The notes under the pieces: model-generated
Told to the model about the DNA's origin: nothing
What the model saw: the letters and a program-made list of their open reading frames with translations, nothing else
Database searches by the model: none
Shown: piece by piece, positions 1-4,816 of the stretch
Layout: the number at the start of each line of letters is the position of its first letter
How positions within the stretch are numbered: the stretch's first letter is position 1
Source: Deltaproteobacteria bacterium
Lineage (GTDB): Bacteria; Desulfobacterota_C; Deferrisomatia; Deferrisomatales; JACRMM01
NCBI GenBank assembly: GCA_016218905.1
Contig: JACRCS010000728.1
Location: 1-6,775 of the forward strand
Direction: 5' to 3'
DNA length: 6,775 bases
Position numbers and translations under genes: made by a program

Positions 1-14
1 CCATATTCAACTCC
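1..14 (-). promoter_or_regulatory. Possible ribosome binding site and start codon of a leftward gene cut by the window edge
   Basis: Read on the minus strand, the first bases give GGAG, a 6-nt spacer (TTGAAT) and ATG at positions 4-2. This is a well-spaced Shine-Dalgarno and start codon for a gene running leftward out of the window. Only the start codon and one further base are visible, so nothing can be said about a product. If real, the gene would be divergent from the hydrolase at 242 and the heptad array would lie between them. So short a match can occur by chance. Confidence 0.22.
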
Positions 15-115
15 GGTCCGGCGAGGGGTTTTGGTCAGGAGGGCGTGTCAATGCTTCTCCCTGTATCGACCGGCGCGAGGCGGGACGTGAGCGGCAAGCG
101 AGAAGGTCCTCCCTT

Positions 116-227
116 GTCGGTTCTCGGTTTTCGGTTCCGACCGGGGTTCCGAAAGACAGACAATTCTGCAGCCGGTGAGCCGAGAACCAATCAACCGATA
201 ACCGATGACCGAGAACTGATAACCGCG
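116..227. repeat. Inverted array of 7-bp repeats (NTCGGTT / AACCGAN), copy 1
   Basis: The left arm (116-136) is three consecutive heptads: GTCGGTT, CTCGGTT and TTCGGTT. After a 41-bp centre, the right arm (178-227) carries the reverse-complement unit: AGCCGAG, AACCAAT, one extra C, AACCGAT, AACCGAT, GACCGAG, AACTGAT and AACCGCG. The arms are antiparallel, so the element can fold back on itself in several registers 7 nt apart. The right arm ends 3 bp before the GGAGG of the hydrolase gene, so it would lie in that gene's leader if transcription starts upstream. A second element of the same design sits at 6553-6621, which indicates a dispersed repeat family. Function is unknown. Confidence 0.82.
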
Positions 228-241
228 GCCGGAGGCCGGAA

Positions 242-991
242 ATGAACAGATGGATCGGAAGGGCGGACGGCGACGGGAGGGCGCTCGTGCTCGTGCATGG
301 GGCCGGCGGAAACCATACCGTGTGGGCGAAGGTCTTCGGCGCGCTCCGGAAGGCGGGCGTCCCCACGATGGCGCTGGACTTGCCGGGTCACGGGGCGAGC
401 TCCGGACCGCCTCGCGGGAGCGTGGGGGAGTGCGCGGACGCGGTGGAGCGGATCGTCGCCGAGGCCGGGATTCGCCGCTACGCCGTCGCCGGCCACTCCC
501 TCGGAGGGGCCATCGCCCTCACCCTGGCCGCGCGCGGCGCACAGGGGTTGCTCGGCCTCGGGGCGGTCTCCACCGGAGCCCGGCTGCCGGTCGACCCGAA
601 GATCCTCGAGGGTGTGCGTTCGAACTTCTCCTGCACGGTGGAGAACCTCTGCCGCTTCGTCTTCGCGAAGGGAACGGAGCGAAAGAGGATCGAGGAGGCC
701 GCGGAGATGATGGCGGCCGCGGGGCCGGAGGCCGTCTACGCAGACTTCGCCGCGTGCGCGTCGTACGGTCTTACGGTGGAGGAGCTGGGGGCGATCCGCG
801 TCCCGGCCGAGATCGTCTGCGGGGACTCCGACGTGCTCTCGCCCGTCGCTCTCTCCGAGGAACTCGCCGCCGGGATCCCCGGGGCTCGCCTCACGCTCCT
901 CCCCGGCTGCGGCCACATGCCCCTGCTCGAGGCGCCGGAGGAGCTCGCGGGAGCCCTCGCGGAGCTCTGGCGCCGCGCTGGGGACACTTAG
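242..991 (+). CDS. Alpha/beta-fold hydrolase
   Basis: This 249-residue protein is a complete single-domain alpha/beta hydrolase, probably a cytosolic esterase or C-C/ester bond hydrolase; substrate cannot be told. An oxyanion-hole motif HGAGGNH lies at residues 19-25, and a DLPGHG turn at 46-51. The nucleophile elbow GHSLGG places the catalytic Ser at 86. The acid is probably Asp197 in GDSDVLSP, and the general base His225 lies in GCGHMPLLE. All three triad positions are therefore present in the usual order, with a helical cap region between about 115 and 180. Length is normal for the family. No signal peptide or membrane segment is seen. The ATG at 242 is preceded by GGAGG (231-235) with a 6-nt spacer. 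The gene ends TAG, overlapping by 4 bp the end of the converging minus-strand gene. Upstream it is bordered by the heptad array. General function is confident; a specific gene name is not. Confidence 0.93.
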   Translation: MNRWIGRADGDGRALVLVHGAGGNHTVWAKVFGALRKAGVPTMALDLPGHGASSGPPRGSVGECADAVERIVAEAGIRRYAVAGHSLGGAIALTLAARGAQGLLGLGAVSTGARLPVDPKILEGVRSNFSCTVENLCRFVFAKGTERKRIEEAAEMMAAAGPEAVYADFAACASYGLTVEELGAIRVPAEIVCGDSDVLSPVALSEELAAGIPGARLTLLPGCGHMPLLEAPEELAGALAELWRRAGDT

Positions 992-1422
992 GGCTCCTCG
1001 TCCTCGTCTTCCCCCCAGTTGCCGTCCAGGAAGCCCCGTTCGTCGAGGAAGTGGAAGTTGGCCTCCAGGATGCGGGCGATCGTCTCCTGATCGATCCCGC
1101 GGTTGCGCTGGATGAAGAGGACGGCGGCGCCCGTGTCGTACTCTCCGTCGCTCGCATCCACGATGTCGGCGTTCTCCCGCTTGAGCCGTTCGAGGTCGCT
1201 GCGGTCCGTCTCGTCCATGTCCGACTCCTCGACGAGCCCCAGGCACGCCATGTAGTCGAACTCCCCCTCGAGCACGTGCGCGACGGTCTTGGGATCGATC
1301 AGGGTCGCCTGGCAGATCTGCTCGACGGCTTCCATGGGGTCGTAGCGGGCGACCGTGTCGTTCATGACCCGGCTCGCCTGGCCCCAGGGGAAGCCCTTGG
1401 GGTCTCGGGCCGTTTTATCCAT
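988..1422 (-). CDS. Conserved-looking protein of unknown function with two copies of a 40-residue module
   Basis: I do not recognise the family. The 144-residue acidic protein contains a gapless internal duplication: residues 27-66 align with 95-134 at a constant offset of 68, with 13 of 40 identical (pattern YDxxxAVxxI, then IDxxTxAxxLExxF, then G). Each copy reads as two or three amphipathic helices and loosely resembles a helix-turn-helix or small winged-helix unit. The linker (about 67-94) is charged, and the C-terminus is very acidic (GEDEDEEP). No signal peptide or membrane segment is seen. The start chosen is ATG at 1422, with GGAAAG upstream. An in-frame ATG at 1464 would add 14 residues, but it lies inside the -10 element of the predicted promoter and has no ribosome site. 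The gene converges on the hydrolase and is divergent from the Nudix-PolX group. That the reading frame is real is supported by the internal repeat and by the promoter. Confidence 0.8.
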   Translation of the reverse strand: MDKTARDPKGFPWGQASRVMNDTVARYDPMEAVEQICQATLIDPKTVAHVLEGEFDYMACLGLVEESDMDETDRSDLERLKRENADIVDASDGEYDTGAAVLFIQRNRGIDQETIARILEANFHFLDERGFLDGNWGEDEDEEP

Positions 1423-1462
1423 CGGCGTCGCTTTCCGGGACCTGCCCGTGAAAAGGGGCGCC

Positions 1463-1490
1463 ATTGTAGCACATGGGGTGCCCCGATCAA
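1463..1490 (-). promoter_or_regulatory. Sigma70-type extended -10 promoter for the two-module protein gene
   Basis: On the minus strand, TTGATC (1490-1485) is followed by a 16-bp spacer and TACAAT (1468-1463), preceded by TG at 1471-1470. This gives an extended -10, with 4/6 and 5/6 matches to the -35 and -10 consensus. Transcription would start near 1456, leaving a leader of about 33 nt before the ATG at 1422 and excluding the ATG at 1464 as start. The spacer contains the short dyad GGGG-TG-CCCC (1475-1484), which might be a regulator site but is too short to call. Confidence 0.65.
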
Positions 1491-1535
1491 CCTTGCGGAG
1501 AACTCAACACCCGACAGGGAAGGGGGAGGGCAGGT

Positions 1536-1553
1536 TTTGGAAGGCTGTCCAAA
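1536..1553. promoter_or_regulatory. Perfect dyad TTTGGA-N6-TCCAAA, candidate operator or enhancer site
   Basis: Six-base arms TTTGGA (1536-1541) and TCCAAA (1548-1553) are exact reverse complements around a 6-bp centre. The dyad lies in the divergent intergenic region, about 80 bp upstream of the Nudix start and 12 bp upstream of a candidate -35. The A+T-rich arms stand out against the GC-rich surroundings. Its place and symmetry fit a dimeric regulator binding site. No evidence says which protein binds; autoregulation by the operon's own NtrC-type regulator is one possibility. Confidence 0.4.
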
Positions 1554-1565
1554 GGCCGATCCCTA

Positions 1566-1594
1566 TTGAACGGCCATCCCGCGGGTGGTACGGT
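1566..1594 (+). promoter_or_regulatory. Weak candidate sigma70-type promoter for the Nudix-kinase-regulator-PolX group
   Basis: TTGAAC (1566-1571), a 17-bp spacer and TACGGT (1589-1594) would start transcription near 1601, about 32 nt before the Nudix ATG. The -35 matches 4/6 and the -10 only 3/6, although its first two and last bases fit. It is the best-spaced pair I could find on this strand of the intergenic region. In high-GC DNA such a match has limited weight. Confidence 0.28.
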
Positions 1595-1633
1595 CTGGCC
1601 GCCGGCCCCACGGGTGCTTCGCACGAGGAGGAG

Positions 1634-2260
1634 ATGGGAGAGGTCGCCGCTGCCAACCACGAACTCGACGCGATCGCGCAGGCGCTCTCCCGCCACGGCA
1701 GACTGGAGATCCCGCTCGGCGTTTATCTGCCGGCCGCCGTGGCCCTGCCGCTCGTCTCCGGGCCGGGGGGCCTCGCCGTCCTCTTCACCGTGCGAACGGC
1801 TCACGTGGAGCAGCACAAGGGCGAGATCTCCTTCCCCGGCGGGCGCGTGGACGCGGAGGACGCCGACACCCTCGCGGCGGCACTCCGGGAGACGTGGGAG
1901 GAGGTGGGTGTCCGGCCGGAGGACCTGAAGGTCCTCGGAGCCCTCGACGACTTCGTCTCCGTCACCGGGTACCGCGTTACCCCCTACGTGGTCCACCTGG
2001 AGCGCGCGGACTACCCCTTCGTCGCCGCCCCGATGGAGGTAGCCGAGATCCTCCTGGTCCCGCTGACGCACGTCCTGGATCCCTCAAACTACTACGCCAT
2101 TCGTGCCGGCGAGAACCGGACGATCCATCACTTCCGGTGGGGACCGTACCTGATCTGGGGCCTCACGGCCGCCGTGCTCAAGCACTTCCTCGAGCTCTCC
2201 TTCGGCTTCACTGCCCTCCCGCCTCTCAGAGGAGGGGGAGGGGTGGGGGCACGGCCGTGA
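1634..2260 (+). CDS. NudL-like Nudix hydrolase, probable CoA pyrophosphatase
   Basis: The 208-residue protein probably cleaves CoA or acyl-CoA to phosphopantetheine and 3',5'-ADP with Mg2+ or Mn2+. The family mark preceding the Nudix box (consensus LLTxRS...HxGxxFPGG) is present as LFTVRT (50-55) and HKGEISFPGG (61-70). The Nudix box follows with RETWEEVGV at 85-93, so the metal-binding EE is 89-90. As in E. coli NudL, 14 residues separate GG from RE, one more than in the canonical box. DSVTGY-type and WGLTA-type motifs also match the family, here VSVTGYRVTP (108-117) and WGLTAA (175-180). Length is close to NudL (about 190). The ATG at 1634 has GAGGAGGAG directly upstream; the frame is open back to 1355, but upstream codons show no family similarity. 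The Gly-rich tail (200-208) doubles as the G-rich region before the kinase start. The stop overlaps the next gene by 4 bp. CoA as substrate is inferred from the family. Confidence 0.93.
   Translation: MGEVAAANHELDAIAQALSRHGRLEIPLGVYLPAAVALPLVSGPGGLAVLFTVRTAHVEQHKGEISFPGGRVDAEDADTLAAALRETWEEVGVRPEDLKVLGALDDFVSVTGYRVTPYVVHLERADYPFVAAPMEVAEILLVPLTHVLDPSNYYAIRAGENRTIHHFRWGPYLIWGLTAAVLKHFLELSFGFTALPPLRGGGGVGARP
2214..2249 (+). promoter_or_regulatory. Hairpin and G-tract at the Nudix/kinase translation junction
   Basis: In the RNA, 2222-2225 (CCTC) pairs with 2229-2232 (GAGG) around a 3-nt loop. After one mismatch, 2216-2220 can pair with 2234-2238 with one G-U. The purine-rich stretch upstream of the kinase GTG is thus partly held in a stem inside the end of the Nudix gene. 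The stretch also has four G-runs separated by single bases (2231-2232, 2234-2238, 2240-2243, 2245-2249), which could form a two-layer G-quadruplex 7 nt before GTG. Ribosomes finishing the Nudix gene would melt either structure. The pairing is visible in the sequence; the coupling role is inferred. Confidence 0.4.
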
Positions 2261-3387
2261 GAGAGGACCTCGCCGAGCGAGTCCTGGCTTCCATGCGGTG
2301 CGGGGTCATCAGCATCGACGCGACCGGGACCGTCACGAGCCTCAACGAGCCCGCCCAGAGCTGTCTGGGCGCGGATCCGAGAGAAGTGGTGGGCGCGGAC
2401 TGCCGCGAGGCGTTCCGCGACTGTCCCCAGATCGCGCACCTGCTCCTCGGCGCGTTGGACCGTGGCACGCTCCCGGACCGCGCCGAGCTGGAGCTCCGCT
2501 CCGGCAAAGACGAGCGGTTGCTCGTCGGCTTCTCCCTCTCCCGTATCGAGGGCGACGGGGGCGAGGTCCTGGGGAGCGCCATCTTCTTCAAAGACCTCAG
2601 GCTCGTGGAGGAAGAGCGGGAGCGGCAGGCCCTGCGTAACCGCCTCGCGGGCCTCGGAGAGGTCTCGGCCCATGTCGCGCACGAGCTCCGAAACCTCCTC
2701 GGAGGCGTTCGCCTGTTCCTGGGCCTCGCGCGGCGCCGACTCCAGGAGGACGAGGCCGGCCGCACGTACCTCGACCGGGCGGACGCGGAGCTCCTTCAGG
2801 CCAACGGCAAGCTGACCCAGATGCTGGACTTCGTCCGGCCCCTCGCTCTCGAGCTCGCGCCCGCGGCCGCGGAGACGGTCGTGCGGGAGGCCCTCGAGAC
2901 CACGTTGGCGCGGCTGTCCGAGGCCGGGACGGAGATCGTCTGGGAGTGCGCGCCGGACCTCCCGCCGATCCTGGCGGATGCCGGCCGGCTCAGGGACGCG
3001 CTGGCGAACCTCTTCGCGAACGCCGTGGAGGCCATGGAAGGGGGCGGAGAGCTCCGAGTGAGGGTCCTCGCGGAAGAGACCCCGGTCCTCGTCGCCTCGA
3101 GTCTGGGGGCTTCCATCCCGGAGATCCGCGGCTTCGGCGAAAGCCGGGCGGCGAGGGTGCGCGTAGAGATCACCGATCAGGGTCCGGGCATGTCCCCCGA
3201 CGTCCTCCGGCGGATCTTCCAGCCGTTCTTCACCACCAAGCAGAACGGCTCCGGCCTCGGGGTCCCCGGTGCCCAGAAGATCGTCGATGCCCATGGGGGC
3301 ATCCTCGACGTGCGCTCGGAGGTCGGACGGGGTACCACCTTCATCCTACTGCTGCCGATCGCTCCCGAGGAGGCAGGTTGTGGCTAA
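2257..3387 (+). CDS. Soluble PAS-domain histidine kinase, NtrB type
   Basis: This 376-residue protein is a cytosolic sensor kinase that should phosphorylate the regulator encoded next to it. Residues about 5-115 form a PAS-like sensor region (CGVISIDATGTVTSLN at 15-30). A short charged linker leads to the HisKA domain, with H-box VAHELRNLL (140-148) and phospho-acceptor His142. The HATPase domain shows the N-box with Asn255 (NLFANAVEA), the G1 box DQGPG (307-311), the F-box FQPFFTTK (321-328) and the G2 box GSGLG (331-335). No transmembrane segment is present, so it senses a cytoplasmic signal. Oddities: the H-box Pro usual after Arg-Asn is Leu147, residues about 271-300 are an insertion between N-box and G1, and G2 continues VPGAQKIV rather than the usual LxIV form. 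The GTG start at 2257 overlaps the Nudix stop (GTGA) and sits behind a G-rich tract. ATG 2294 is an alternative without a ribosome site. Confidence 0.92.
   Translation: MREDLAERVLASMRCGVISIDATGTVTSLNEPAQSCLGADPREVVGADCREAFRDCPQIAHLLLGALDRGTLPDRAELELRSGKDERLLVGFSLSRIEGDGGEVLGSAIFFKDLRLVEEERERQALRNRLAGLGEVSAHVAHELRNLLGGVRLFLGLARRRLQEDEAGRTYLDRADAELLQANGKLTQMLDFVRPLALELAPAAAETVVREALETTLARLSEAGTEIVWECAPDLPPILADAGRLRDALANLFANAVEAMEGGGELRVRVLAEETPVLVASSLGASIPEIRGFGESRAARVRVEITDQGPGMSPDVLRRIFQPFFTTKQNGSGLGVPGAQKIVDAHGGILDVRSEVGRGTTFILLLPIAPEEAGCG
3367..3373 (+). promoter_or_regulatory. Ribosome binding site fixing the GTG start of the response regulator
   Basis: GAGGAGG at 3367-3373 is followed by a 6-nt spacer and GTG at 3380. 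The site lies inside the last codons of the kinase gene. It decides for the GTG at 3380, whose product starts directly with the receiver-domain strand ANILIVEDH, over the open frame upstream back to 3269. Confidence 0.8.
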
Positions 3388-4783
3388 CATCCTGATCGTC
3401 GAGGACCACGCTGCCCTGCGCGACGCCCTCGCCATCGCGCTCGGCGCCCAGGGCCACAAGGTCGTAACCGCGATGCGGGGGGACGCGGGCATCCGGGTCT
3501 TGGAGGAGCAGACCTTCGACCTCGTCGTGACGGACCTGAAGCTCCCCGCGGGGCCCGACGGGCTGGCGGTCCTGGAAGCCGCCCGCACGGTGCAGCCTCG
3601 GACGCCCGTGATCCTCATGACGGCCCACGGGACCATGGAGACGGCGGTTCGGGCGTTGCGCCTCGGCGCGCTCGACTTCATCGAGAAGCCGTTCGACATC
3701 GACGAGATGGAGGCGAGGATCGAGAAGGCGTTGCGCCACGGCGAGTACGTGGAGCGCGTGGAGGGCCTCCGGGAAGACGTCCTCTCCCCGTACCGGCCGG
3801 AGAAGATCGTGGGCGACAGCCCCGCTCTCCACCGCGTGCTCGAGATGGTCCGAAAGGTGGCGCCGACGCGCGCGAACATCCTCGTCACCGGAGAGACGGG
3901 GACGGGCAAGGAGCTCGTCGCGGGAGCGATTCACGCCCTCTCGCCCCGGGCACAGGGAGAGTTCGTGGCGGTCAACTGCGCGGCCATCCCCGACGCTCTC
4001 CTGGAGAGCGAGCTCTTCGGCTACGAGCGAGGCGCCTTCACGGGAGCGGCCCGACGCCGGATGGGCCGTTTCGAGCGCGCCCACAAGGGCACCCTCTTCC
4101 TGGATGAGATCGGCGACATGAGCCCGTCGACACAGGCAAAGATCCTGCGGGTGCTGCAGGACGGGTGCGTCGAGCGGCTGGGGGGCGAGGAGTCGGTGAC
4201 CGTGGACGTCCGAGTCATCTCCGCCACCCACCGCGACCTCCGAAAGGAGGTGGAGGCCGGGCGGTTCCGGGAAGACCTCTATTACCGGCTCAACGTCGTC
4301 AACCTCCACTTGCCGCCCTTGCGGGAGCGCGGTGACGACCCGGTTCTCCTCGCCCGCCACTTCGCGACCCTGCTCTGTGCCGACTTCAAACGGCCACCCG
4401 TGGCGTTCGGGCCCGAGGCGCTCCAGAGCCTCCGGGCTCACGGCTGGAAGGGAAACGTACGGGAGCTGAGGAACGCCGTCGAGCGGGCGGTGCTCCTCTG
4501 CGAAGGGCCGTCCATCGGAGCGGTGGACCTGGGGCTCGAGGAGCGGACAGCGGCCGTGGAGCGAGACGAACCCGGAGCGCGCCTGAAACTGCCGCCGGGC
4601 GGGATCTCGCTGAAGGAGGCGGAGAAGGAGCTGATCCTCGCCGCGCTCGATCGCGCCCACTGGGTCCAGAAGGACGCTGCCAAGCTCCTCGGCATCACCA
4701 AGCGCGCCATGCATTACAAGGTCGAGCTCTACAAGCTTACCCACCCTTCGTGGACGAAGAACCGGCCCCAGGAGAGCGAATAG
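3380..4783 (+). CDS. Sigma54-dependent response regulator, NtrC family (REC-AAA+-Fis HTH)
   Basis: This 467-residue activator has the full three-domain plan. The receiver (about 1-120) has acidic pair Glu8-Asp9, phospho-acceptor Asp52 (VVTDLKLP), Thr81 and Lys103. The AAA+ domain (about 142-375) has Walker A GETGTGKE (171-178), the sigma54-contact loop GAFTGA (218-223) and Walker B TLFLDEIGD (238-246), and ends near GWKGNVRELRN (355-365), where Lys357 replaces the usual Pro. The C-terminal Fis-type helix-turn-helix covers about 411-454 (AAKLLGITKRAMHYKVELYK at 433-452). All residues needed for phosphorylation, ATP hydrolysis and sigma54 contact are present, so it should remodel RNA polymerase-sigma54 at promoters bound upstream. 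The gene overlaps the kinase by 8 bp with its own strong ribosome site, and the kinase is its probable partner. The regulated process cannot be read from the sequence. Confidence 0.96.
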   Translation: MANILIVEDHAALRDALAIALGAQGHKVVTAMRGDAGIRVLEEQTFDLVVTDLKLPAGPDGLAVLEAARTVQPRTPVILMTAHGTMETAVRALRLGALDFIEKPFDIDEMEARIEKALRHGEYVERVEGLREDVLSPYRPEKIVGDSPALHRVLEMVRKVAPTRANILVTGETGTGKELVAGAIHALSPRAQGEFVAVNCAAIPDALLESELFGYERGAFTGAARRRMGRFERAHKGTLFLDEIGDMSPSTQAKILRVLQDGCVERLGGEESVTVDVRVISATHRDLRKEVEAGRFREDLYYRLNVVNLHLPPLRERGDDPVLLARHFATLLCADFKRPPVAFGPEALQSLRAHGWKGNVRELRNAVERAVLLCEGPSIGAVDLGLEERTAAVERDEPGARLKLPPGGISLKEAEKELILAALDRAHWVQKDAAKLLGITKRAMHYKVELYKLTHPSWTKNRPQESE

Positions 4784-4801
4784 GGCAGAGCTAGGCTCCC
4801 C
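4783..4801 (+). other. Small hairpin in the regulator-polX gap
   Basis: GAGC (4788-4791), loop TAG and GCTC (4795-4798) form a perfect 4-bp stem. It can be extended by GGG (4783-4785) with CCC (4799-4801) across a 2-nt bulge. No T-run follows, so it is not an intrinsic terminator. The polX ribosome site AAAGGAG begins 2 nt downstream. It may affect RNA stability or the relative output of polX, but could be chance in GC-rich DNA. Confidence 0.3.
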
Positions 4802-4816
4802 CAAAGGAGTGGAGGC

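Noticed and set aside
116..227. CRISPR array as an explanation for the heptad repeats
   Set aside because: The units are 7 bp, contiguous, degenerate and inverted. There are no 25-40 bp direct repeats with unique spacers and no cas genes.
7..366. A 119-codon minus-strand open frame through the first heptad array
   Set aside because: Its centre is a translation of the 7-bp repeats and its N-terminal part is antisense to the hydrolase. No protein features are seen.
191..1246. A 351-codon open frame on the minus strand over the hydrolase gene
   Set aside because: It is antisense to the hydrolase and out of frame with the minus-strand gene at 988-1422. No motif or ribosome site supports it.
250..1569. 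A 439-codon plus-strand open frame over the hydrolase and the minus-strand gene
   Set aside because: It is frame-shifted relative to the hydrolase with its intact triad. Its Arg/Gly-rich translation has no motifs, and it runs antisense through the gene at 988-1422.
1580..1600. A GG...GC pair resembling a sigma54 -24/-12 promoter upstream of the Nudix gene
   Set aside because: The distance between GG and GC is 9 bp instead of 10, and the flanking TGGCAC and TTGC matches are poor.
1355..1633. N-terminal extension of the Nudix protein to the ATG at 1355
   Set aside because: The extra 93 codons run antisense through the start of the 988-1422 gene and through the promoter region. NudL-type proteins begin about where the ATG at 1634 places the start, and that ATG has a purine-rich ribosome site.
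2128..3294. A 388-codon open frame on the minus strand opposite the histidine kinase
   Set aside because: The plus-strand kinase has all catalytic boxes. The antisense translation has none and reads as a codon-bias shadow.
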